Part shown: positions 1 through 7,821 of the stretch, in pieces
Layout of the letters: each line of letters opens with the position of its first letter
Position numbering within the stretch: the first letter of the stretch is position 1
Source of the DNA: a virus
IMG/VR virus record: IMGVR_UViG_3300047317_000874
Span: 1-42,890 of that record
Strand: one strand, 5' to 3'
DNA length: 42,890 nt
Position numbers and translations under genes: made by a program
Notes under the pieces: model-generated
The model's database searches: none
The model's input: the letters and a program-made list of their open reading frames with translations, nothing else
Told to the model about the DNA's origin: nothing

Positions 1-263
1 CCGCCATTGCCGAAGCGCGAGCCGCCCTGCCCACCGTTGGGTGCGGCATTGGCCAGGTTGCTGGAGCCGTTCCAGACGCCTCCCAGGGCGAGGCCTATGC
101 CACGCGCCCTGGACATCTGCCCGACGCCGCCTGTGACCCCCTGCAGTCCCCTGTTGAGGTCGTTGATGGTACGCGTCAGGGCAGAGATCGCGTCCTGGGC
201 CTGATTGAACCCAAGAAGCGAACCCTGCCCTGCTACGGTGCTCTCGCCGGTCTGGCTAGTCAT
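1..263 (-). CDS. N-terminus of probable tail tape measure protein (partial)
   Basis: The reading frame starts at ATG 263 on the minus strand and runs off the left edge, leaving about 87 residues. The visible part begins MTSQTGESTVAG and continues with an Ala/Gly/Asn-rich helical stretch. Its start overlaps the end of the frame-shifted chaperone extension (stop 258-256), and in tailed phages the tape measure gene normally follows the tail chaperones directly. The call therefore rests on position; the sequence seen is too short to show repeats or membrane helices. It could instead be another tail protein. Confidence 0.55.
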   Translation of the reverse strand, partial: MTSQTGESTVAGQGSLLGFNQAQDAISALTRTINDLNRGLQGVTGGVGQMSRARGIGLALGGVWNGSSNLANAAPNGGQGGSRFGNG

Positions 264-417
264 TCCCTGCCTCAGCAAATCGTCTGTGTCGCTGCGCCTT
301 AAACCACGTCATCCAGTGAATGCGTTCGCGCACGGTCAACCGGCGAATTTCGCTGAGGCTCCAGGCCGGACTTAGTTCGACTAGTTGCTCGTATTCGAAG
401 TACGTGTCGTGATAGTT
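256..417 (-). CDS. Frame-shifted extension of the tail assembly chaperone
   Basis: This frame is open from 447 to the stop at 258-256 and has no ATG, GTG or TTG before codon ~27 after the upstream stop. It encodes a charged, aromatic peptide including LSEIRRLTVRERIHWMTWF, which looks like a genuine small phage protein. It lies in the +1 (equivalently -2) frame relative to the upstream gp26-like gene, which stops at 418-416, and it ends by overlapping the next start codon. Tail chaperone pairs made by programmed frameshift are established in many tailed phages, so production as a fusion to the upstream protein is the likely explanation. The slip site is not identified. Separate translation from an internal GTG (333) is the alternative. 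Confidence 0.5.
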   Translation of the reverse strand, partial: NYHDTYFEYEQLVELSPAWSLSEIRRLTVRERIHWMTWFKAQRHRRFAEAGND

Positions 418-1279
418 ACAAGCCCTGAAACAGGTCCCCCGCTGAGATCATCAGGGGGACCTCCTTACCGCACGAATCGTGCAGGAACTTGACATCATTG
501 TACTGAGGGCCCGGCTGCTTTTCCTCAATGGCATCGAGGATGGACTTGCGGTCCACGATGCCCAGCGAACGCGCGAATTCCGGGTTACCGGTCACGGCAT
601 TCTCCGAACCGTCGGCCTCGACGACGGAGATCAGGCAGCGCGAGAGCAGGAGGGTGTTCTGCTCCGATTCCGTCGCCCGGTCAACGACCGCGAGGATCGC
701 CTTCTGGTCCGAGCCGACGGGAAGCCGCACGAACGCCTTGCGGCCTCGGCGCAGTTCCACCTCGAAGATCCGCTGGGAGGGATCCTCCAGGTTGCGGATC
801 GGGATCTCGTCGAGGGTGACGGCCAGCCGGAACTCCTCGCCGCACCACGGGCAGGAGTAGCGCTCCCAGACGATCTCCTCGCCGTAGGTGGCGCGGCGGA
901 TCTCCAGCAGCAGCATGTCGCGGTCGCCCAGCAGCAGGTTGTCCAGGACGGTGGGGCCGGAGGCCTCGTCACCGACCGAGACGGTCCCGCAGGCCAGCAG
1001 CGTGGTGATGAACGTGCCCACGCCGCCGGAGCGCGCCTTGGTGATGGCTTCCTCGTCGGCCCCGGTCAGTTCCCGGACCTCGGCGTCGTATCGCACGTTG
1101 GCGAAGTCGTTGCCCAAGGCGTAACCCCCCGGCAGGCGGAAATTCCCACCTGCCGGGAGCGCGATCTCGGGCTTCTTGACCTCTTCGCCCTGCGCAAGCA
1201 TGGCCGCGATGGCGGCATTGGCGGCGCCGGGGTTGTTGAGGGGGTTGACGTACCCCTCGGTATGAAGGTCGTTAGCCAC
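416..1279 (-). CDS. T4 gp26-like tail/baseplate assembly protein (tail chaperone position)
   Basis: The protein has 287 residues and starts at GTG 1279 behind an AGGAG ribosome-binding site. The centre has the pattern of the T4 baseplate (gp26-like) family: LPGGYALGND near 49-58, a VRELTGADEEAI helix near 68-79, a GDRDMLLLEIRRATYG segment near 118-133, then a Cys pair C143/C146 (SCPWCGEEF) and a late Cys near 271 that could bind zinc. In myoviruses this protein sits between tube and tape measure and acts in tail assembly, not in the virion shaft. It is followed by an overlapping frame-shifted extension. Codons 5-7 carry the recurrent CTTCATACC motif. Confidence 0.75.
   Translation of the reverse strand: MANDLHTEGYVNPLNNPGAANAAIAAMLAQGEEVKKPEIALPAGGNFRLPGGYALGNDFANVRYDAEVRELTGADEEAITKARSGGVGTFITTLLACGTVSVGDEASGPTVLDNLLLGDRDMLLLEIRRATYGEEIVWERYSCPWCGEEFRLAVTLDEIPIRNLEDPSQRIFEVELRRGRKAFVRLPVGSDQKAILAVVDRATESEQNTLLLSRCLISVVEADGSENAVTGNPEFARSLGIVDRKSILDAIEEKQPGPQYNDVKFLHDSCGKEVPLMISAGDLFQGL
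1259..1267 (-). repeat. CTTCATACC motif copy 1
   Basis: Exact copy on the minus (coding) strand, read as Leu-His-Thr at codons 5-7 of the gp26-like gene. Confidence 0.8.
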
Positions 1280-1318
1280 AGGTATTGCTCCTAGTCGAGT
1301 CGGTTGCGTCGGCCGCTA

Positions 1319-1870
1319 TTAGAAACTAACGGAAGACGTTCCGACGCTGTTAGCCAACTTCATCTCGAAACCCTCGTGGGCGAGGGTCATCTGCTGGACG
1401 ATGATCGCGTTGGCGCCCGCGTCCAGGTCGGAGAAGGCGACAGCCGTCGGCCAGGCGTTGTAGATGCGGAATGCGGCCTTGGCGGGAGTCGTGCCGGTGG
1501 TGACCGGGTGGTCGAGGACCTTGACGTCCACCGTGTGCCGGAATTCCGCACCGGCCTTGCCGTTGCCGGTGCCCTGGATGACGGTGAACAACTGCCGCAT
1601 CCAGTCCATCATCTGCGAGTCGCCGACGGCCAGGCCCTTGGACAGGGTGATCGGGGCGAAGTCGGACTGACCGGGCATCTTCTGGGTCGTTGTGTTCATA
1701 CCGCCCTCGCGGTACGGAATCACCTCGGTCGTGACGTTCAGCCCCGAAAGGGACATGAAGCCCATGCGGGCGAAGCCCTTGATGTCCGGGTGCTGGATCT
1801 GCACCTGGAACTTGAAGTTCCGCAAGGGATCCGAAGCGATGTGTCCGATGCTGGACGTGGTCGTAGCCAT
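1319..1870 (-). CDS. Tail tube protein
   Basis: The protein has 183 residues and starts at ATG 1870 behind a GAGGAAA ribosome-binding site. It has the features of the phage T4-like gp19 tail tube family: an N-terminal DPLRNFKFQVQI strand, 'MGFMSLSGLNVTTEV' near 37-51, 'YREGG' and 'PGQSDFAPITLSKGL' further on, and a C-terminal strand ending in 'HEGFEMKLANS'. It would polymerise into the inner tube of the contractile tail. It lies 14 bases downstream of the sheath gene, the usual sheath-tube order. Confidence 0.92.
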   Translation of the reverse strand: MATTTSSIGHIASDPLRNFKFQVQIQHPDIKGFARMGFMSLSGLNVTTEVIPYREGGMNTTTQKMPGQSDFAPITLSKGLAVGDSQMMDWMRQLFTVIQGTGNGKAGAEFRHTVDVKVLDHPVTTGTTPAKAAFRIYNAWPTAVAFSDLDAGANAIIVQQMTLAHEGFEMKLANSVGTSSVSF

Positions 1871-1884
1871 CAGGGGGTTTCCTC

Positions 1885-3429
1885 TCAGGAAGTGGTCGTG
1901 CTGTCGGTGGCGGAGGAGCCCCCGCTGTACTGGCCGATCTCGATGACGATGAACTCGGCAGGGGTCTGCATGGCGACGCCGACCTGGATGTTGACCACGC
2001 CCGCCTGAACGGAGGCCGGGGTGTTGTTGGTCGAGTCGCAGACCACGAAGAAGGCCGCGTCCGGAGTGGTCCCGGCCAGCACACCCGTCTGCATCAGCGT
2101 CAGCAGGTAGGCGGAGACGACGGCGCTGATCTGGTCCCACAGGATCTGGTCGTTGTCGTCGAAGACCGCGAAACGGGTGGCGTCGAGGATCCCCTTCTTG
2201 ATCAGCATCAGGGACCGGCGGACCGAGACGTATCGGTCGGGCGTGCCCTGCGCGAGGGTGCGCGCGCCGTAGATGACGAAGCCGGTGCCCGGCAGGGCCT
2301 TCAGCACGTTGATGCCCGCCACGTTCAGCGCGTCCTGGTCGGCGTTGGAGAACCGGAACTGCACGTCCAGGACGCCCTTGAGGACGGTGTCGATACCGGC
2401 CGGTGGCTTCTGCACCCCACGCGAGGCGTCGGTGCGGCTGAACTGCCCCAGCACCGCGCCGCCAGGCGGCAGCACGCGGGCCGAGCCGGAGGTGGCGGTC
2501 GCCGGGTCGTTGACGATCAGCCACGGGCCGTAGACGGCCGCGTACGACGAGGAGGTGACCGCCGATCCGCCGGTGGACATGCCCTGCAGCGACAGCGCGT
2601 AGGAGTGGGCGTTGTCGACCGAGGAAGCCTTCACACCGTCCACGACCACGAAGACGGTGCCCTGCGACTCCGCCCACGCGATGATCGGGTTGAGCACGGT
2701 GGCGTCCGTCAGGCCGGGGACGTTGAGGACGATGTTGTCCTCGATGACCTCCAGGCGCTGGGCCGCTGTCGACAGGTCGACGGCCGCGACGCCGTCCGAA
2801 CCGCCCGCCAGCGCAGTGCCGGTCTGGACCGCCGGGGCGTGCGTGTCGTCCCACGCGGAGGTCAGCAGCGAGGTGACCTGTATGAACTTCGAACCGGTGA
2901 CGGGGCTGTTGATCAGCGCCTGCGCGTTGCGGGAATCGGCCGGGTTCAAGGAGACGTCGGCGAAACGCTCCTTGAGGTAGGCGGCCGTGGAGCCACCGAC
3001 GTAGACGTACAGGTCGAAGCGACCGGACCCGGTGCTGGAGGCAACGACATCGACGTACACCGTGTTGCCCCACGTGCCCGGCGAGATCGCCGTGATCTTC
3101 AGCGTCGGCTCGGGGGTGGCCTCGGTGTCCTCCAGGCTGACGGAAGCCGCGACGGCATCGGAGGCCGCAGCGCGCACGATGTAGGCGCTGTTGCCCCCGT
3201 TGTTGAAGAACTGGTAGACGGCGAACGGCAGCAGATCGGAGGTGTCACCGAAGCCGCCGTAGGTGGCGACGTACTGGGCGAAGGACGACACCAGGGTCGG
3301 CGCCAGCGGGCCCCCCTGCTTGCACGTGCCGACGAACGCCGCGACGGACTCGCCGGGCGTCGTCGCCGTCTGCGCCAACGGCGTCAGGGACTCGTCGATG
3401 TACACGCCGGGACGCTTGTAGACAGTCAT
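1885..3429 (-). CDS. Tail sheath protein
   Basis: The protein has 514 residues. The N-terminus 'YKRPGVYIDESL' is the hallmark opening of contractile tail sheath proteins, which donate an N-terminal strand to neighbouring subunits. The C-terminal third ('LLMLIKKGILDATRFAVF' and the strand-rich segment ending 'AEFIVIEIGQYS') fits the conserved sheath C-terminal domain. Its role is to form the contracting outer tube. It proves the contractile morphology of this phage. The gene starts at ATG 3429 and is tightly coupled to the tube gene. Confidence 0.95.
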   Translation of the reverse strand: MTVYKRPGVYIDESLTPLAQTATTPGESVAAFVGTCKQGGPLAPTLVSSFAQYVATYGGFGDTSDLLPFAVYQFFNNGGNSAYIVRAAASDAVAASVSLEDTEATPEPTLKITAISPGTWGNTVYVDVVASSTGSGRFDLYVYVGGSTAAYLKERFADVSLNPADSRNAQALINSPVTGSKFIQVTSLLTSAWDDTHAPAVQTGTALAGGSDGVAAVDLSTAAQRLEVIEDNIVLNVPGLTDATVLNPIIAWAESQGTVFVVVDGVKASSVDNAHSYALSLQGMSTGGSAVTSSSYAAVYGPWLIVNDPATATSGSARVLPPGGAVLGQFSRTDASRGVQKPPAGIDTVLKGVLDVQFRFSNADQDALNVAGINVLKALPGTGFVIYGARTLAQGTPDRYVSVRRSLMLIKKGILDATRFAVFDDNDQILWDQISAVVSAYLLTLMQTGVLAGTTPDAAFFVVCDSTNNTPASVQAGVVNIQVGVAMQTPAEFIVIEIGQYSGGSSATDSTTTS

Positions 3430-3462
3430 GTTGTGTCCTCTGTTGAAGATGAATTCCTGGGG

Positions 3463-4119
3463 TTACGGATTACTGCTCCAAGGAGTGCCGTCGGCTATGT
3501 CGTCCGTGTAGTATTCGAGGTCCAGTGCGACGCTCTGCGCCTTTACGTAGGTCTGGGCTGCAGCGCTCGTCATTTCGCTGGACACGGAAATCAGATACTC
3601 GCGGCGGAACAGACGCTTTCCGTTCTCGTCGCGGGTGTCGACCAGGGCAGGACCACCCAGAAGATCCAGTCGGCGAACGGTGCCGTCCTCGGGAATCTCC
3701 AAGAAGCCGAACCGCGAAGGAATCCGGGCCGTCTGCGCGAGGGATGCGGCCAGCGCCATGTCGTGGCTCTGGAGGCGAGTGAATACCAAAACCCGGTAGC
3801 GCAAGTCGTAAGGGATCGGGTACTCCACCAGATAGGGCGACTCGGTCACGTCGTAGGACGTGGCGTCGTCCGCCCACCATTTGGGAGACCCCTCCGGCGC
3901 ATACGGAAGACGCACCCACCCCCGGTGCTCCCGGTCGTCCGCCTTCTCCATCCCGCTGTGCTCGATCACGATCAGCGGAAAGGTCTGACTCGCCAGCTCG
4001 CTCTCAGGAACCCGGTAGCGCACCGGGACGGCTCGACCGGTAGGAGCGTTCGCGTCAGTAACAGTGAGGCCCTGAAGTTTCGCCTTGACGGCGCGGTCCT
4101 CGTTTATGAGCCAAGGCAT
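3463..4119 (-). CDS. Probable tail terminator / tail completion protein
   Basis: The protein has 218 residues and starts at ATG 4119; no in-frame start exists upstream before a stop. No strong motif is recognised. The protein is mixed alpha/beta with 'PYLVEYPIPYDLRYRVLVFTR' in the middle. Its place between connector/fibre genes and the sheath gene is where myoviruses encode the protein that caps the tail tube and sheath at the neck, so the function is inferred from gene order only. The ribosome-binding site is weak (AAGAAGG well upstream), which may indicate coupled translation. Confidence 0.5.
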   Translation of the reverse strand: MPWLINEDRAVKAKLQGLTVTDANAPTGRAVPVRYRVPESELASQTFPLIVIEHSGMEKADDREHRGWVRLPYAPEGSPKWWADDATSYDVTESPYLVEYPIPYDLRYRVLVFTRLQSHDMALAASLAQTARIPSRFGFLEIPEDGTVRRLDLLGGPALVDTRDENGKRLFRREYLISVSSEMTSAAAQTYVKAQSVALDLEYYTDDIADGTPWSSNP

Positions 4120-4202
4120 GCGTTCGCGAACCTTCTTGAGTAGAACTGCGGATAGTGCATCCCGTTCAGGATCTCAAGAAGGCTCGCGAAGTTTGTAAAA
4201 GG

Positions 4203-5216
4203 CTATGCGGGAGCGATCGTCGTCACCGTACCGCTGGACCCCCGGTATTTCAGGGCGCCTGCATCGACGTAAAGAATTCCGCCGCCCGAAGGGTTGGTCG
4301 TGGGAGGCGTGGTGACGTTCTTCATCGAAATCACGGCGCCGGAGGACCCACCCAGATCGGCAGACGTGGCGCCCAACTGCAGGGCGCTGGTGAAGAACGA
4401 CGTGGCGCGGTGCACTGCCGAGCCACTGGCGCCCACCTCGAACCGAAGGCTTCCGCCGGAGTCCTTCAAAGCGATCAGGTCCTGCGTGCTTCCGGCCGTG
4501 GCGGTCATCGCCAAGCCGACCGTGGAGGTGTCCCCCTGGGAGATTTCCAGGGCACCGGCCGGAGCGTGCGCGGAGGCTACGCGAATGCCCACGGTGCCGT
4601 TGCTGTGCACCGCGAAGTCGTCCCGGCCGTTCAGCACCACGCGGATGGGGTCGCCTATCGCCGTGGCCCCGGTGTCCGTCGTCGAAGTGATGAAGAGGCC
4701 CTGTGCGGCGGTACCGGTTGCGCCACCATGGGTCGTCTGCAAGTCGATGCTGATGGCCGCCGCAGAACTGTCGCTGCCGTCGGAGTAGCCCGCGTGCGCG
4801 ACCTTGATCGAGCCCCGGTTCTTCTCCGTTCCGGTGACTTCCAGTGCGGAGAAGTTGGGGTTGTCGCTGACGACGTTGGCGGCAGCGTTCGTGGTGCCGG
4901 TGGTGTTCGCCTGGTATGCCGTCAGCGCATGGGTGTTGGGGCTCAGCGACTTAGTGAACACCACCTGGCCGCTTGCATCACCGCTTGCTCCGGTGGCCGA
5001 GACGTGGCCGTTGACCGTGACGTCACCGGTGACGGTTCCACCGCCGGAAATATGAAGGTACTTGCTGGCCGCGTCCGCCTCGGCGGTAGCGACCCCGGCG
5101 GCGATGTCCGCCGTCTCCTGGGTGGCGTCGACCTTGTCGGTGTCGAGTTGTGTCAGGGCCGCGTTCAAAGGAACGTTCCAGTTGGCGCTGCCGGGTGTCG
5201 GGAGGCTAATCGTCAT
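4203..5216 (-). CDS. Fibre-like structural protein (head, neck or tail fibre)
   Basis: The protein has 337 residues and starts at ATG 5216, just past the stop of the upstream gene. The N-terminus 'LPTPGSANWNVPLNAALTQLDTDKVD' resembles the shaft entry of phage fibres. The body is rich in Gly, Thr, Ser and Ala with short strands ('GTVTGDVTVNGHVSATG') typical of beta-helical or collagen-like trimeric fibres. It ends 'GILYVDAGALKYRGSSGTVTTI'. It likely binds a receptor or decorates the capsid or collar. Its position inside the neck cluster rather than after the baseplate is unusual. The same frame continues for 32 codons beyond the TAG stop. Confidence 0.65.
   Translation of the reverse strand: MTISLPTPGSANWNVPLNAALTQLDTDKVDATQETADIAAGVATAEADAASKYLHISGGGTVTGDVTVNGHVSATGASGDASGQVVFTKSLSPNTHALTAYQANTTGTTNAAANVVSDNPNFSALEVTGTEKNRGSIKVAHAGYSDGSDSSAAAISIDLQTTHGGATGTAAQGLFITSTTDTGATAIGDPIRVVLNGRDDFAVHSNGTVGIRVASAHAPAGALEISQGDTSTVGLAMTATAGSTQDLIALKDSGGSLRFEVGASGSAVHRATSFFTSALQLGATSADLGGSSGAVISMKNVTTPPTTNPSGGGILYVDAGALKYRGSSGTVTTIAPA
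5049..5057 (-). repeat. CTTCATA motif, near copy (CTTCATATT)
   Basis: Near copy on the coding strand of the fibre gene, read in frame as Leu-His-Ile. Confidence 0.5.
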
Positions 5217-5218
5217 GG

Positions 5219-5740
5219 TCACTGACTTTCTTGCGAGTACCGGGAGAACTGGGCGTCGTTGACGAGTTCGTCGGGCTTCACCTGCACGCACTCCATGCCG
5301 ACGATGATGTCCCGGCTCTGGATCTGCCCGAGCACGGAAATGGACGTGACGCGAAATACCGAGTTGTCGTAGACGATCCGGTCGGTCAGGTACTTACCGT
5401 GGTCGATGTCCTGGTCGGTGAATCCCATCCTGCGAAGGCTGTCGAACGACGCGGTGACGTGCAGGTTGTCGACGGTGTACAGACCCTGCGTCGTGTCGTC
5501 GGCGGGACCCTGGTTGTGGATCACGTGCAGAGCGGGCACACGAAAAGGGCCGGTGAAGATCTTCCCCAGGCCCGCGCCCTCGTCGTACAGGTCGTCCCCG
5601 GCCGGGTCGGTGTGGGAGAAGCGGTAGTACTCCACCCGCTCGCCGACCTCGTTCTGCCGCCCGCGCAGGACCCCCATGATGTCGGTGGTCTCGTAATTGG
5701 CGTTGAAGCGGCCGTGGGTCTTCCAGTCCAGACGGCTCAC
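5219..5740 (-). CDS. Probable neck / head-tail connector protein
   Basis: The protein has about 173 residues, starting at GTG 5740 (or 5743) in a GTGA overlap with the stop of the upstream gene. No family is recognised with certainty. It begins SRLDWKTHGRFNANYETTD and contains an aromatic strand segment (VEYYRFSHTD). Position between the connector gene and the fibre gene suggests a head-completion or neck protein. It ends three bases before the next start, so translation is coupled. Confidence 0.5.
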   Translation of the reverse strand: MSRLDWKTHGRFNANYETTDIMGVLRGRQNEVGERVEYYRFSHTDPAGDDLYDEGAGLGKIFTGPFRVPALHVIHNQGPADDTTQGLYTVDNLHVTASFDSLRRMGFTDQDIDHGKYLTDRIVYDNSVFRVTSISVLGQIQSRDIIVGMECVQVKPDELVNDAQFSRYSQESQ

Positions 5741-6549
5741 CACCAACCACCCCACGTCTGCGAGGGCAGTCCGGACTCGTCGTCGTTCTGGTGGCCCGGC
5801 CCGATCGGCGGCAGGATCCGCTGAGGCAGCGAGTAGTCGTCGTACTCCCGCTCGCGGTACAGAGGCACCAGGCGGTTGGTCGTGCGGCTCACCCGGCGCA
5901 GGTTGGTGACCTCGATGGAGTACAGGCCGACGCCCAACTTCTCGCACAGCGTCTGGTAGCGGTCGGTCGCGGCAGCGATCTGCGTCTGGATCTGGGAGAA
6001 GCGCTGACCCCTGTCGACGTGGGTGCCGTCGGAGGTCTCGACGTTGATGTCCGTGGACGCGTCGGTGGCCAGCTTCCACAGGCACTCGATCGACGCGAGC
6101 ATGGCCACCAGGGACTCCTCCACATCCGGCAGGGTGCTCAGGTCCACCGGCACCTCGTCGTAGCGGATGAAGCCGTTGGCGTCCATGTACCGGGTGGCGA
6201 CGGTGCGGCCCTGGGTGTGGTGCAGCAGCGCGTCGTTGATGTAGGTGTCCAGTTCGTCGTCGGCGAACAGGCCGTAGGAGGAGCCGGAGACCAGCAGCAG
6301 GGAGTCCAGAGGCAGCGCGGTGGCCAGGTCGAGGATGCCGTCCACGGAGTCCACGGTGTAGTCGGCGGGGGTGCTCAGCGGGGTCTGGGTGGTTCCGGTG
6401 ATCTGGATGACTTCCAGGCCGGTGACGTTGTTGGCGCTCAGTTCGTACTGGGAGACGTCTCCCACGCCCCGGATGGTGTCGCGGAACGGCTGGAGCCGGT
6501 CGCCCAGCTCGTTGCGCACACGCGTACGCAGATCTGCAGTGGTTGCCAT
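5737..6549 (-). CDS. Head-tail connector (adaptor) protein
   Basis: The protein has 270 residues and starts at ATG 6549. The N-terminal 'TADLRTRVRNELGDRLQPF' helix and the central helical region ('DELDTYINDALLHHTQGR' near 99-116; 'VEESLVAMLASIECLWKLA' near 144-162) match the helical head-tail adaptor proteins that bind the portal ring. The C-terminal tail is Pro/Trp-rich. Gene order (after capsid, before neck) supports this role; the exact family is not certain. Confidence 0.6.
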   Translation of the reverse strand: MATTADLRTRVRNELGDRLQPFRDTIRGVGDVSQYELSANNVTGLEVIQITGTTQTPLSTPADYTVDSVDGILDLATALPLDSLLLVSGSSYGLFADDELDTYINDALLHHTQGRTVATRYMDANGFIRYDEVPVDLSTLPDVEESLVAMLASIECLWKLATDASTDINVETSDGTHVDRGQRFSQIQTQIAAATDRYQTLCEKLGVGLYSIEVTNLRRVSRTTNRLVPLYREREYDDYSLPQRILPPIGPGHQNDDESGLPSQTWGGWW

Positions 6550-6563
6550 TCCGCGACCCCCTG

Positions 6564-6983
6564 TCAGGCGTTGAGCGTCAGTGCGCCAGCGGCGATCTGA
6601 AGCGATTCGTTGGTGACCGCCAGCAGCGGCGAGTCGATGGGCCAGGTGTAGATGACGTCACCGGAGGTGCCGGAAGCCGTGGTGACCAGTGCGGCGAAGA
6701 CCGCTGCGTCGGTCATGTCGGCGGTGAAGGGGCCGTAGAACAGCAGCGCGTTGTTGGCCGTGGCCACAGGACTACCTGTCGGGGCTGTCCATACGACCTG
6801 CTGGCGTGCGTAGCCGGGCGTGGAGACTTCCGGCAGCGTGGACATGCTGACGCTGCCGTCCTCCCCCGTGGGGTCGGCGATCAGCAGCGCGAGGTAGGTC
6901 GAGCGCGGCGCGGTGTACGCGACGGCGCGGCCGGTGAGGAAGTCGAGCGCGTAACCGGAGTAGGTCGGGGTGGATCCGGCCAT
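6564..6983 (-). CDS. Small beta-rich virion protein
   Basis: The protein has 139 residues and starts at ATG 6983, overlapping the upstream stop (TGATG). It has a pattern seen in a common family of phage structural proteins: 'YLALLIADPTG', then 'GYARQQVVWTAPT', then 'NNALLFYGPF' and a closing 'ESLQIAAGALTL'. This resembles small head or tail fibre-associated proteins of actinophages. It probably decorates the capsid or neck. The family link is from memory of the pattern and would need a profile search. Confidence 0.5.
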   Translation of the reverse strand: MAGSTPTYSGYALDFLTGRAVAYTAPRSTYLALLIADPTGEDGSVSMSTLPEVSTPGYARQQVVWTAPTGSPVATANNALLFYGPFTADMTDAAVFAALVTTASGTSGDVIYTWPIDSPLLAVTNESLQIAAGALTLNA

Positions 6984-7282
6984 CAGGCATCAACCTTCTT
7001 GAACAGGCGCTGGAAGTCCGACAGGTGCACGGTGAAACGGCGCGTTGCAGTACCGGGCGTGTGCTGTCCGCTGTCGTTGATCACGTGGGTGTCGTGCTCG
7101 TACTCGACGAGCACCGAGTGCTCGGCAGCGTGACCGACCCCGGCAGTGCCAGCCGGGAAGACGTCAACCACAGCGACCGGGGAGCCGGACGGGATGTGTC
7201 CCAGCCCGGCTCCGTGCCCCTCGGCGTTCTCCAGCACGTACGTCTCGTCCGGGGAGGGGACGAGCGGGGCGGGAGTAGTCAT
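6983..7282 (-). CDS. Small virion-region protein, function unknown
   Basis: The protein has 99 residues and starts at ATG 7282. It is not recognised. It opens with a Pro-rich segment, has a strand-rich middle ('SPVAVVDVFPAG', 'EHSVLVEYEHDTHVI') and closes with 'RRFTVHLSDFQRLFKKVDA'. It overlaps the next gene by TGATG and sits in the head gene cluster, so it is probably a minor head protein. Confidence 0.6.
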   Translation of the reverse strand: MTTPAPLVPSPDETYVLENAEGHGAGLGHIPSGSPVAVVDVFPAGTAGVGHAAEHSVLVEYEHDTHVINDSGQHTPGTATRRFTVHLSDFQRLFKKVDA

Positions 7283-7303
7283 GGGATAGGTCTCCTTGGA
7301 CCG

Positions 7304-7684
7304 TCAGTGCCAGATGTAGCCGAGGCCGTCGAGGTGGTCGTACAGGGCCTTCGGCGCCTTGTAGCGCACGCCCTCCTCGAAGTCGAAGTGGTTGCCGTGG
7401 CCGTAGGTCATGTTCTCCAGCGAGGTGTTCACGCGGAACTCGCGCATCGGGGTCTCGACCTCGACAGCGTCGGACACCTCGACGGCCTCCGGCGCAGGGG
7501 CAGGGCGCATGTCCTTCGGGAGGACCTCGTGGACGGTGTCGTCGCGCTCGGCAGCGGCAGCGGCGTTGATCATGGCGATCTCGTTCGCGCGCGCCTGCAG
7601 TTCCTCGGCATGCTCCTTGGCGAGAGCGGCCTTGTTCCGGCCGGTCAGATCACCGGGACGGGCGACATTGCGTGCAGTAGGCAT
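7304..7684 (-). CDS. Hypothetical head-cluster protein
   Basis: The protein has 126 residues and starts at ATG 7684 behind GGAGAA. The first half is an Ala/Glu/Arg-rich helix, probably a coiled coil ('NKAALAKEHAEELQARANEIAMI'-type, near 17-40). The second half ends with 'EEGVRYKAPKALYDHLDGLGYIWH'. A protein of this layout often follows the capsid gene in actinophages; its function is unknown. A hairpin lies between it and the capsid gene, so it is probably made at lower levels than capsid. Confidence 0.65.
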   Translation of the reverse strand: MPTARNVARPGDLTGRNKAALAKEHAEELQARANEIAMINAAAAAERDDTVHEVLPKDMRPAPAPEAVEVSDAVEVETPMREFRVNTSLENMTYGHGNHFDFEEGVRYKAPKALYDHLDGLGYIWH

Positions 7685-7736
7685 TTCATTCTCCGGGTTC
7701 GGGACTCGTTTATGGTGAAGCGGTACTACTCTAACG

Positions 7737-7779
7737 ACGAAGGGGAGCAGTCCTGGTAATCCAGAACCACTCCCCTCAA
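7737..7779 (-). terminator. Hairpin downstream of the capsid gene
   Basis: GGGGAG and CTCCCC arms enclose a second stem (TTCTGG/CCAGGA) on the minus strand. There is no clear U run, so it may be a partial terminator or an RNA-stability element that sets the capsid:downstream ratio. Confidence 0.45.
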
Positions 7780-7821
7780 GCCGCGACTACCAACTCATCG
7801 CAGGGACCGTGGCCCCTACAA

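Noticed and set aside
479-1294. Long plus-strand frame opposite the gp26-like gene
   Set aside because: Antisense shadow caused by high GC at third positions; the minus-strand frame has a family match and ribosome-binding site.
1694-1702. GTTCATACC in the tail tube gene
   Set aside because: Antisense to the gene and one base different; breaks both the orientation and the core of the motif.
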